Source: Isoetes taiwanensis
Taxonomy: Eukaryota; Streptophyta; Lycopodiopsida; Isoetales; Isoetaceae
Reading direction: 5' to 3'
Length of the DNA stretch: 64,000 nt
NCBI GenBank assembly: GCA_021234155.1
Contig: JAJEKV010000141.1
Coordinates: forward strand, 442,039-506,038
The position numbers and the translations under genes were made by a program. The stretch's first letter is position 1. The number at the start of each line of letters is the position of its first letter. The notes under the pieces are model-generated. The model was not told the origin of the DNA. It did no database searches and was given only the letters and a program-made list of their open reading frames with translations. This document shows positions 11,414 through 21,955 of the stretch, piece by piece.

Positions 11414-13197
11414 ATGTCGGCTCGAGGTTTCACTCCTGAAGAACTTCTCTGCCAAATGGCGGCTCGCCTGGAGCGCCATCAACGACGCGAGGCTGTTCGG
11501 GATATGTATGATTCTGCCTATGACATTGAGGGTGGCCGTATCCGCTCCCGAGCTCAGTCGGCCCCTCCTACCCCTCGTGTTCATTCTCGATCAGGATCTC
11601 CCCCTGTCTGTCGGCATTGTTCTCAACCTCAATCTCCACAGCATACCCCTGTTCACCCCACGCCTCACTATTTCCAGACTCCTGACAGCACCTATATCAA
11701 TATCCCTTCAGGTCACACCCCTCTTCCCTCACAACCTTCTTCACCTCCGGGTGGGATGGGCTACCATCAAGTGTCTTTTGGCCCTACCCACGTTCACGAC
11801 TTTCAGTCTTCTCCCTCTTTTCAACATGCTCTTCCTGTTTATCAAACCACTGATCTCAAGCCTAATGAGGCAGGCTCCCACGGCCCTTCCCCACCAGATG
11901 TTGCTTTTGCGGGACCACATGTTTTTTCAGTTCCACCCCCTTGCTCTCAGTCTCAGACTGTTCCACCTCTCTATGCTTCTGCTTATCCTCCACCAATTCC
12001 ACCTGTCTATGCGCCTGTTCCACCTTCATCTCCCAATCATCATTTGAAGCTGACTTATCCAACCTTTGGTAACACTAAAGGCAAACCTCTGGATCAGAGT
12101 GCTCCAGCCCACATGGAGGAATTTGAAGCCTTGGCCATTCTGAACGGTCATGCGCAGCCACAACTCAAATTTCATATCTTTTCGACCACGCTACGAGGCG
12201 CCCCTCATCAGTGGTTAATGGCCAACAAAAGTCACTGGAAACAGAGTTGGCAAGAAATGAAAACTGCACGGATGATGATCAGTTACTCCTCAAGCAACTC
12301 AATGACCTTCAACAAGAGCCCACGGAGTTCGCCCGGGATTTTGCGGACCGCCTTCACATTCTCGTCAGTAAACTCCAGGAGTACCCCACGCAAAGCCAGA
12401 TCCTCGTCTGGTTTCTGCAGGGCCTACCTCCTGCTATTCGACTCATGACAGAATACCTGCGTCCTAAGTCTCTGGAGCAGGCCATTGAATTGGTCAATCA
12501 CTCGGTCAATGTTTCTTCTCGGGGTGTTGCTCTCCAGGAACTCTCTTTCATGCCCCCCGTCATGGTTCCCCAGAACTCTGTTCAGCCACAACAAGCAAAT
12601 CCACAACGCGCTCACATCTGGTGTACTATTTGTAAATATCAAGATCATCTGGCAAATGAATGCAACTCCTCCAACGGACCTCCTCATTGTAAAAGATGCA
12701 ATATGTGCAATCACGCCACGGACGAATGCACTCGTTCTCATCCTACACCTTTTCGCAATAAAATGGTCTTTCAAGTCCAAACCACGCCTCAACAACAACC
12801 GTCATATCAGCCTCAGCAATATCAAACTCACCAACCTCGCCAAGATCAACAAGCAGCAAGCAGCCCACGGGGACAAGGCAACCGTCCTCCCTTTGATCCT
12901 TCCAAGGCTCAATGTTATCATTGTCATGAATGGGGTCACACCACCACGGCGTGTCCTCAACTTCCTCAAGTTCAAGTCCAACTTCCAGGTTCCACTCAAC
13001 CAGCTTCAGTACGCCTCACGGCTTATCAACTGTGGGTGGCCAATGGTAAACAAGGCCCCCGTCCCCTCGTTCTCGAGGAAGCCACTACACCGCCTCAACA
13101 ACAAATACCCCTCGAAGTTGCATCTACCTCCAATCCTATGGATCAACAAGCTCAAGAAGAGATCTATCGGGCTCTCAATCCTCCGTCCAACAAATAA
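11414..13197 (+). pseudogene. gag: gag polyprotein, frameshifted
   Basis: Gag forms the virus-like particle of the element. The first 220 codons (from ATG 11414) are proline-, serine- and histidine-rich with many PP pairs. A capsid-like region follows (LTYPTFGNTKGKPLD, then LRGAPHQWL). Around 12230-12245 the frame shifts, and the capsid region continues in another frame (FARDFADRLHILVSKLQEY). Three CCHC zinc knuckles of the form CX2CX4HX4C follow: CTICKYQDHLANEC, CKRCNMCNHATDEC and CYHCHEWGHTTTAC. These would bind the element RNA. Three knuckles are more than the usual one or two. The frame stops at 13197 before pol. Confidence 0.85.
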
Positions 13198-13258
13198 ATT
13201 GGGTTGGTCTTGTCTCATCGCCACACACGGGCTTCACGCCTTTTGACCATCATTCCTC

Positions 13259-14248
13259 ATGACATGCAACCCACTTTTTGCTTGGAAACAAATGATCCCT
13301 CATGAAGATGATAAAAAAGTTCACTTCGCACCCGATCTTGACAAACTCATGCCTCACGTCATGCCTAAAGTAAGACAAAGTATTCTAAAACTCATGCAGG
13401 CTGCGGAAGGTCGCACATTGGCAAACGTTTATGCCACTACTCGTGCTCAGCAGCGTCAGGCCGCGCCGTCATCATCCACTAGTGGCCGCTCTCAGCCGTA
13501 TCCCAATATTGCTGCTGAGGTAGAGCTTCTCAAAGAAGTCTCCACTTCTTTACCACAGACTCCGGCTCCACTAGACCCTGCGGACCTTTTTTCACATGTT
13601 CCTTTGGAACTTCAGGAAGAACTCGCCAAGATCAAGATTCCTTTGAGCCTGGCCACCATTTTGAAACTCTGTCCGGCTCTCAAAGATCAGTTACCTCTTC
13701 CCACGGTTCTGGTTGGCGCTGTTGCAACTTCAACACCCACGGTGCATGCCACGGTGGGCAAACAGCACATCAATCATGTCCAAATTGATGGTGGTAGTGC
13801 AGTCAATCTCATTACTGATAAACTCAGGAAGCAATTGGGCATCAAATAATTATACCGTGCCCCTTATGACATCAAGTTGGCAAATGGCCATATCACGCGT
13901 CCTCAAGGTGTCACTCCTCTTCTCCATATCAGCATTGGTGATCTCAAATTCCCCTTGGAATTTGGTGTTTGGAAAGCTGGAGAAGATCCTGGTGACTATG
14001 AAATGCTGGTTGGAAGACCTTTTCTCCGACAGGCAAAGAGTATTCATTACTGGGCCACGGACCAACTTGTTATCACTGATGGCCATCTCAACGCTACAAT
14101 GGATCTGGAAACTGGCCAATTGATTTATGTCGAGAATGCTGAACCTTCCATCTCATACACTGACTCTAAAGAAGCCCAAAATATTTATCATGTTCAAGCT
14201 CCTCCAGCAGGACTGCCTCTCTCATCTTACCCTGAGTCCTTGGGGTGA
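13259..14248 (+). pseudogene. pol: pol: aspartic protease segment with internal stop
   Basis: The protease would cut the polyprotein. The active-site region reads VQIDGGSAVNLI at about 13783-13818: DGGS in place of the classical DTG/DSG, as in many plant gypsy proteins. A second conserved block, YEMLVGRPFLRQAKS, follows near 14000. Between them the frame has TAA at 13847-13849; a CAA to TAA change would explain it, since the same frame continues on both sides. The upstream part (13259-13700) is a linker with no recognised domain. Confidence 0.75.
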
Positions 14249-14381
14249 CATGACGGTTGATCAGGACCAGGCTGTGGCGGCTCTTTTGGACCCTTACCTG
14301 GCTTCCTGCAATCGCATTTAATGTCTTGATCATTTTTCGGACACTATCACTTCTTCAGAGACTGTCGATGTTCATACCGTC

Positions 14382-15460
14382 ATGCAGCAACCTTTGCTTG
14401 ATGACGCTCAGCAGCCTCTTTTCTTCACAACTCAAAATGTTGCTCCTCCTGTCATGCTTCAACCTCCAGCTCATCAGGTTCAAGACATGGAGGTTGTTCC
14501 TCATATTCAAACTCCAGAAGTGGAAATTGTGGACATTGGAAACAATCAACCCGTCCGCTTAGCTGCTAAACTTCCACTGACCTATAAAGCACGCGCTGTG
14601 TCGCTGTTCAAGAAATTCAAACACATTTTTGCTTGGAGCTACAAAGACCTTCGAGGTATCAAAAAAGAGTTGGGGAACTTACCATTCCTACCAAATCTGA
14701 TGCACGCCCAATCTAGCAACGACAGTATAGGCTCAACCCAAAGTACCGTGACCGCGTCAAGGCTGAAATTGACAAACTCTTGGCTGCTGGCCTGATTTAT
14801 GAGGTCAAACATTCTGAATGGGTGAGCCCCATTGTCATTGCTCTCAAACACAATGGTAAGATCCGCGTTTGCGTGGACTACAGAAAACTCAATCAAGCCA
14901 CGGAGCGTGATCACTTTCCGCTTCCCTTCACTGACCAGGTTCTTGAAGAAGTTGCTGGTCATGAGATTACTCTTTCATGGATGGTTTCTGGGTACAATCA
15001 GATTTCTATCAAGCAAGAAGATCAACTCAAAACTACCTTCACTACCCCGTGGGGCACTTTTGCTTACAAGGTGGTCCCTTTTGGTTTGTCAAACTCTCCT
15101 TCAACCTTTCAGCGCATCATGCTTTCCGTCTTTCACGACTTTATGAAGGATAAACCTTTTCTTCAGATCTTTCAAGATGATTTTTCAGCCTACAGCTCCA
15201 TGGATGATCACTTGGACAAATTGGAGCTTGTCTTTCAAAAATGTGATGAATCTGGCATTAGTCTCAATCCTGAGAAGTGCACTTTCTGCGTCACCTCAGG
15301 CGTTCTGTTGGGTCATGTGGTCAGTAAAGAAGGCATCACCACGGATCCCGCTAAAATCAGTTGTGTACTGAAGGCTCAAGCACCATCCAATATCAAAGAG
15401 ACACGTTCTTTCCTGGGTAAGGTTAATTACTATTCCACCTTCCTGGACTTGCAGCTATAG
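14382..15460 (+). pseudogene. pol: pol: reverse transcriptase segment
   Basis: It copies the element RNA into DNA. In order: HIFAWSYKDLRGI (entry to the domain, one frame), then after a frame change near 14,750 AAGLIYEVKHSEWVSPIV, RVCVDYRKLN, and TPWGTFAYKVVPFGLSNSP. The catalytic region is IFQDDFSAYSS, where the usual xDD block (normally Y-, F- or V-DD) has Q before DD. LNPEKCTF and LGHVVSKEGI follow, both typical of Ty3/gypsy. The frame ends at a stop at 15458-15460 caused by a frameshift into RNase H. Confidence 0.9.
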
Positions 15461-16115
15461 CTGACCCCATTCATAAACTTACGGGTGATGAATCCACTTG
15501 GGCTTGGAATCCCCAAGCGGAAGCTGCTTTTCAGAAGCTGAAGCTATTACTTACTCAGGCCCCGGTACTTGTTCCTCCTCAATGGGACAAGCCCTTCCAT
15601 GTTCATGTTGACGTCTCTGCCTTTGCCATTGGTGCTGTTCTCTCTCAAGCCTATGATGAAACCACGGATAAACCAATCCGCTATGCCAGCCGGAAACTCA
15701 ATCCTGCTGAGCGCAACTACTCTGCCACGGAATGAGAAGCTTTGGGCTTAGTTTTCTGTGTCCAACATTTCTGCCATTATTTGTTGGGCAGCCAGATTAA
15801 GTTCTTTGTTGATCATCAAGCTCTTCTTTATTTGATCAACAAAGCCACGCCCACGGGTAGAATTGCTCATTGGGTCCTTCTTCTGCAAGAGTTCGCTCCC
15901 TTTGAAATTGTCCATACTAAGGCAGGCAAGTCTCATGTGGTGCCTGATTATCTTTCACGCATACACACGGATGACCCCTCCACAGGTGTTTCTGACGCCT
16001 TTCCAGACGCTCAATTGTTCCTGGTCACGGCCACGCCCCATTGGTTTCAGAACTTTCAGCAATATCTTCTCACTGGTGCTCTTCCTCCAGCCGATCCGAC
16101 GCTCTCTCCAGAAAA
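15461..16115 (+). pseudogene. pol: pol: RNase H segment, truncated before integrase
   Basis: It would degrade the RNA of the RNA-DNA hybrid. The frame reads DPIHKLTGDESTWAWN, then HVHVDVSAFAIGAVLSQ (first catalytic Asp), PIRYASRKLNPAERNYS, a TGA at 15733-15735 (CGA to TGA would explain it), EALGLVFCVQHF, IKFFVDHQALLYL and VPDYLSRI. After that comes the linker that normally leads to the integrase zinc finger (WFQNFQQYLLTGALPP). Coding homology ends at 16115, and LTR sequence begins at LTR position 13. Confidence 0.85.
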
Positions 16116-16696
16116 GCCTCCTGGTACAGGACTATTCATGCATACGACGGACCAAGTCAAGGCCAAGGATCCACAATCAGGCACGGGTCAGTCGTCAAAG
16201 GCCCAGCAGAAGACCAAGCAGCAGACCACGCAGTCAAAGCCCGCGTCTGCTACCAAGAGGAGGTGCTCAGACAAGTGACGGCCCGTTACCGCCTGAGTCA
16301 GCGTCAGCGTGATTCCAGGCACTTCAAGAGGCACCGCCAGCATTCCTGCAAATCAGGCCTCCTTCCAGGAGTCGGCACCGAAATCAGTCAGAGTGTCTAT
16401 ATTGGGCCAAAGGCCATTGTACTATATATATGAGTAGAGCTAGCACATGAGTTTTTAGATGAGTTTTGAGTCTTGTCTCACATCAGTTTTCTCTCGATTT
16501 CGAGAGCTCATGTATCTTCATTGACATCAAGGAAGTTGTTCTCATTATTGTGATCTCATTGTTCTCTTTTTATTCTGTTCTCTTTTTCCTTGTTCTTTTT
16601 GCAAATCCCGCGTGAGATAGCTCCCGGATTCTCCTGTTACCAAGGGTCCTCACAGAGGGCTGTCTTGCAGGAGTTCCCGAACCCAGACCCCAAACA
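16116..16696 (+). repeat. 3' LTR lacking its first 12 bases
   Basis: It aligns with 10816-11378 with about seven substitutions, a 10-11 bp insertion near 16290, one near 16565 and a 3-bp gap near 16640. It ends AAACA and is followed by the target duplication ACTTC. The missing first 12 bases show that the internal deletion also took the polypurine tract and the LTR start. Confidence 0.9.
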
Positions 16697-16701
16697 ACTT
16701 C

Positions 16702-19700
16702 TATGAATTAACACTCGATTTGTGTCACTGGTTAGAAGAAGTACCTTTTCGCAATATCTTGCAACTTCTTGTAGCAAATTGCAGTCTTGAGTTTGATGCC
16801 TGAAATTTGCTTATGTTGATGCATCTGGATACTCTCCTTTACAATCCAAAGTGGTCGAACACATGGTTGACAGAAGCAGGATCAACTGAGCACTATTGGA
16901 ATCATATAGAAGAATTGCGAGGGTCTGCTGTAATATGATAGCATTCTTGGCTTCAAGTTACATCTTATATGTACTTTAGAGCCTTAAGTGACTTAAGACA
17001 CATAATGTGTCGCCAAGTGGCATATTTTTTTTGCAACTGCACTTTGAACAGTAGTGTTTTATGCCATTTTATATAAAACATATGAGCAATAGTGGTTTAG
17101 GCTGCAATCTACGAATATATCAACACATGTACAAGTATAATGTAGTTCAAAACATCAAGTATAATGCAGTTCAAAACATCAAGACTTACGATTATTAAAA
17201 GAGTGTTTTGGCAATCCCGTCGCCTTCAAGCTTCAGCTTTGCTACTATCATCTTTGATTTTAGTAACTGACACATCTATAGTGTTTCGTTTATTTAAGCG
17301 TTCCACATAAGTACTATCCAATTCCTTGGCCATTTCATGACTGGAAGCATAGTAATTCTTGAGCATTCCACCCTGGCAGTACTGTTTCCTTATCAAAATC
17401 TTCCTGGTCATACTTGTCTTCCTGTAATATATAAGATTATCAAATGTAAGTTAGATCATAAGTCCATAAAAGTATTCACGAATATATTGCCATCTATTTA
17501 GTGAATGTAGATGTAAGGAACATGATTCTCAAGAAACAGGTCACACTGGTTATACCAATGTATTGAAGTATCTAAAAAAACCCAGCAGACCTAGCCTAGT
17601 CCAACCAGCTAGCCCATACATCAACTTCGGTCAATCCCTAAGTTGTATTATCAATCCATTACTCATCATGCAATGACGAGAATGGTACCTGCTGTCTAAA
17701 GAATCATGTTCCATCATTTACAGACCACAACAAGATAAAACAACATATCTATTATAACCATTAACATTTTTCGCCTACGAATCTCGCCATTTTAACATGG
17801 GGTACACATATTTTACCCTTTCTAGTATTTGCCATGCGACTTTATGTAGAAACTCAAAACTATTCTCAAGTTCTCTAACAAAAACTTTGAGCCTGTCTTT
17901 TCCATATTTGCTATGTGCTTCTATTAACTCATTCTGGTCACCAAGTACAGTTTAGACCTGCATGTTCACATCTACACAGCCTTTTCCATGTAAAATCTCA
18001 CTTCTATTTCTTTTCCCCACAATGGTTTATCTTATTGCTAATTAAATTAGATAAACGATACATCTTGTGACATTCCAAATCAGAGATTCTTTTATATCAG
18101 ATATCTTGTTTTCACTGCTTTAAAATGTCAAGCAGAATGTACAGATAGCATAGATTACTGAAACTATTGGAGCCGAGTTTTAGTTACATAACAAAACAAC
18201 CCGTCTCCAGTATTTTTTCATAATTTAAATTTCACAAGCATATAGCAAACTGTATTTTTAATTGCACCTTTGAACTTGATTGTCAATATGCCAGATCGTT
18301 GCCATTTGTTTTGTTCCGTTTGTTTCCCTATTTGCGTATGGAAAGACACATGTTTCGTACCTTGATTTATCCATGGAAACAATGTGTGCGCAAAACATTG
18401 CCATCACATTTTTTCATTGTATCATAAGGATCCTAAAGTCCGCTCCTGCTGCAGCATATATTCCAGAGCAACTCTTCTACTCCAAAGCCTTTCTCCATAG
18501 AGCACATAGAAACTAGCAAATAGAATACAAAGGGAGGTGAAAACCACGTACCTGCAGCCAATCAATCATGAATTAGCATATTAATGGTAAAACATGAAGG
18601 GCCAAAAGGTACATTGGGTTTTCACGGCTTATAGCCCTTCACCCTTTGTATCCTTTTGCCATGAGTTAGTATCCATAGAAAAAAGCAAGGAGATGTTTAA
18701 GAACTTCATTTCTAACTGATGTCCATTATTCTTCATTGAATCTTAAAGTCTACACGTCTGCGTTCTTAAAATATATGCAATTATACTTACTCCATCTCAT
18801 TCTTAAAAATCTAATATATCGGTGCATATTCCACATTTATTTTACCCCATGTGCTACCTGTTCATGGTCAGAACCATTTTCTTCAGCAGCTTGCATTCTT
18901 GAAACGGTTAAAGCAGAGAACTCCTCAGCTTGTGCTTTATTCATGTACTGCTTCTTGCACCAGCACCCATCTTAGAGCCATCAGTAATAGCATTCTTGCT
19001 CAAGAAGAGCTTTTGCCCACCAAGATTCATTTTATAATCCTCTCACTCTCTTACTGTTTGTAAATCAATGAAGATAGCATCTGGAGATAGCACACAAGTC
19101 CGAATTCCAAATCTAACATTTCATTGTCTCAATCATGGTCATGAACTGTAAAACCATGCATCTGTATCATATTCGAAATGCTGCTCATCCATTTTGCCTT
19201 TTAGCTATAAGGCTGGAAAGCTTTCTTATTCCAAGTATGCTCAATTCCGTACACAGATCGCTGCCCTGTGTCCTTAAAATCTTCTACACACTTGTATGAT
19301 TTGGAGAAATCTTGGAGTTTACTCCATTCCTAAAACCTAGAATAGCACTACTAACCTTGAACAAGAGGCCAGTGCAGGAAATGTCATTGTAAGCAGCCAA
19401 TCAAAGATAATTGTACAGCCACTGAGACACCTCTCGCCATACCTGGTAAGCCCGTTTTGGCTAGTCCTGCAAGGTTAGCTCTGACCTAGCAAATCCTTAG
19501 TCTTTCCTTTCGTTTGTCTTTTTTGCCACGAAGTTAAGAATATGCATTTCCAATATCAATTCAAGAAAGAATGTATTTTAATGTAATAAATGCTTCCTAA
19601 TGGCGACCCTAGAGAAAAATGCATTCCAATATTTTGGAGCGTTAAGCAAAAAGTGCCCTTTGATAAAAAAAAAAAAACCTTTTTAATCATTCTTGCCAAC

Positions 19701-19779
19701 CTTTAAAAAAACATTTTTACCTTTGTTAGATGCCAAATGTCGTGATATAGTTTTATGCATGAGCATCTTATAGAAGGTG
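16702..19779. other. AT-rich stretch, no confirmed gene
   Basis: Mostly AT-rich and intron- or intergenic-like. One minus-strand open frame at 17411-17226 (61 codons) follows a possible 3' splice site, TATTACAG, at about 17430-17423 and ends in a stop. It could be a terminal exon (ending KDDSSKAEA), but nothing confirms it. Plus-strand frames at 18280-18516 and 18736-18975 look like chance. Confidence 0.3.
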
Positions 19780-20213
19780 CCATCATTGGTTGACTTTGCA
19801 TGCAAGTCCTTTTGCTTGCTAATGCCAAATGTCTGACATGCACAAACATGCATGCAAAAGGCTTAATTTTAATGGACTGCAATTGGGGAGATGCACAATG
19901 TTTCAAAATGCTAAGTCATGGATTTACCCCAAATTAGACAAATCTCTAATTCAAGTCATGGACGTCTACAAATATGGATGTCAATACTTCACTGCCCAAT
20001 TCTATATTCCTATATCTCGATTTGTGTCCACTATCGTCAAATCATATTAGATAGTCACCTAATGTTACGTCTAACATGGGTTATGATGTCAATGCTCAGC
20101 TTTATATTCCTCTATTTCCATTGTGTCCGTTCTCAAATCATAATGGATAGTCACCTAATGGTATTAATAATAATAATAAAAAAAAAAATAAAAAAAAAAT
20201 AAAAAAAAAAAAA
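19780..20213 (+). repeat. Uninterrupted SINE-like repeat with A-rich tail
   Basis: About 390 bp plus a tail (AAT)n followed by A-runs to 20213. It matches 4769-4876 joined to 10386-10669. The A-rich 3' end points to a retroposon moved by LINE machinery. I see no convincing A-box or B-box promoter of Pol III, so it may be a LINE-tail derivative rather than a tRNA-derived SINE. It contains an internal duplication of about 100 bp ending GATAGTCACCTAATG. Confidence 0.7.
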
Positions 20214-20286
20214 CACTATGTTAGAAAATTTGGCTTTTCATTGAAAGCTCTGGCTCTGTATTCGAGATTTTTTACCCATGCACTTC

Positions 20287-20760
20287 CTAAGCAGCAGGAG
20301 GAGTTGGTATTACTGGATCCAATGGTGGTGCATCCAAAATGACTGTTTTCTGCACTAAAGCATCCAAGCTTTGTGCAGTCATCCCAGAAGTGCATAGGAT
20401 CAGGTTCGCCATAGCTTCCTGCAAATGTGAAGCTAGCCCTGCCAATAGTTCCCGTTGTTGTCGATTCAGAATACTGAAGTGCCAAATGACCCATTCTATA
20501 CCTCTCTTTGCAGCAGCATGTATCATAAGGTCAGAGACCTTGTGTTTCAGCTCTCTTTCTGTCATTCCGACCCCAAAAATAGCCATTGATTGCCCAGCAT
20601 CCACTCTGTTGAATGGGTTTAGGGTGACCTCGAAATCGATTTAGGCACATCCACCTTTAGAGATTGGTCACGGGCCTTGGTTAAAGCATACCTCAGGCCA
20701 TCCTCGTTCACTCTAGCAAGGCCATTATCGTCTCTGAACCTGTTAACCATTGCTGCAAGA
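20287..20760 (-). pseudogene. Unassigned gene fragment
   Basis: The minus strand has an open frame 20604-20287 (FGVGMTERELKHKVSDLM and later LNRQQRELLAGLASHLQEA, ending PLDPVIPTPPAA). Just upstream, in another frame, it reads MVNRFRDDNGLARVNEDGL and then DQSLKVDVPKS. Joining the two needs one frameshift near 20,640. The sequence looks coding (amphipathic helices, proline-rich end), but I recognise no family. It begins just beyond the A-rich tail of the SINE-like repeat, so it may be the 3' end of another mobile element or of a host gene. Confidence 0.4.
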
Positions 20761-20950
20761 ATTAGCTTGGAATAGCTTGAGAGCGAAACACCAAAAATCT
20801 AGTATAGGGACATAATTCAGTGAGTAGTAAAGAAGTAAATCTTTTAATATTAGGAAACATATGTAATTATTATCAGGGTACGAATTTCAGAAATATTATG
20901 AGAGCAGACTATGCATATTTTTTTATGGCAGACCAAATATAATAGGAAAG

Positions 20951-21925
20951 TGATGTGATGTGTGGTGTGGTGAGTTGTGGTGTGGTGTGGTGAGGTGTGG
21001 TGTGGTGTGGTGTGGTGTGGTGTGGTGTGCGTGATATTTATGGTGTCATGTGGGTGTGTGCATGTTAAATGTATGATATGTGTGGATTCATTCTTTTATT
21101 TATTCTCCCCTCCAGCCCACACCCCGTCCTCCCTCCCACCCCACCCCACCCCACCACACACTCCCTTCTCCCCCAAATCCTTCCCCATAATCCTCCACCA
21201 CCACAATCTTCATTACCACCACACTAGAAGCCCACCATATCCCACCACCACACTCCGCCACATTTGTCACCGCCACTACATTTCACCACACAATCTCTCA
21301 CTACCACAGTTCACCACATTTGTCACCACCACCACACCATGTAACACCCCACTCCTACCACTACATTTCATCCACCATAGACTATCACTACATCTTTGCC
21401 ACCATCACATTTATCACCACATTTCAAACCCACCATCTCCTACCACCACATGCACTACATTCTTCATTACCACCACATTTGAAGCCTACTATCTCCCACC
21501 ACCACATTCCACCACAGTCCACCATGTCCCACACCACACTCCACCATCTCCCACCACTACACTCTACCATCTCCCTCCACACACTCCACCATGTCCCACA
21601 TACACCCCACCATCTCCCACCACCACACTCCACCACACTGCACAATGTTCCACCACTCCTTGCTACCACCACACATTTGGTGTATGGTATGTGTGGTGGA
21701 TGGTATATAGCGTGTAGAATGTGTGGTGCATGGTATGTGCTTTGTGGTGTGTGGTGCATCTGTTTGGTGGTTATAATGTGTGTGGTGCATGGTGTGGTGT
21801 GGTGTGGTGTGGTGTGGTGTGGTGTGGTGTGGTGTGGTGTGTGGTAACATACACAACACTAAGGTGCTCGGTCTGGTGAATATTTTGCATGTGGGGCATG
21901 GTATGGTGCATGGTGTGGTGTGGTA
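20951..21925. repeat. Fold-back simple repeat: (GTGGT)n - C/A-rich - (GTGGT)n
   Basis: Three blocks lie in a row. From 20951 to about 21035 the plus strand is G/T-rich with GGTGT units; from about 21119 to 21675 it is C/A-rich with CCACCA-type units; from about 21680 to 21925 it is again GGTGT-rich. The central block is roughly complementary to both flanks, so either flank could pair with it. Open frames through here (for example 20977-21717) are products of the repeat, not genes. Confidence 0.85.
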
Positions 21926-21955
21926 TACACATCCTAACAGTTTAATGTCCATTTC

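Larger units (their letters stand above)
10804..16696 (+). mobile_element. Ty3/gypsy LTR retrotransposon, integrase-deleted, recent
   Basis: The element is flanked by the perfect 5-bp direct repeat ACTTC (10799-10803 and 16697-16701), begins TGTTAG and ends AAACA. The two LTRs differ by about seven substitutions plus three small indels over some 560 bp, so insertion was recent. The order is LTR, primer site, gag, protease, reverse transcriptase, RNase H, LTR, as in Ty3/gypsy elements up to the point where integrase should follow. Integrase is absent: the coding sequence runs straight into the 3' LTR at 16116. Stops and frameshifts in gag and pol show that this copy is not autonomous. Confidence 0.9.

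Noticed and set aside
16041-16433. Open frames crossing the start of the 3' LTR as a C-terminal pol or extra gene
   Set aside because: Everything after 16116 is LTR sequence, also present in the 5' LTR; the frames run through the deletion junction by chance.
20977-21847. Long open frames of His/Thr/Pro repeats
   Set aside because: They are translations of the CCACCA-type simple repeat.
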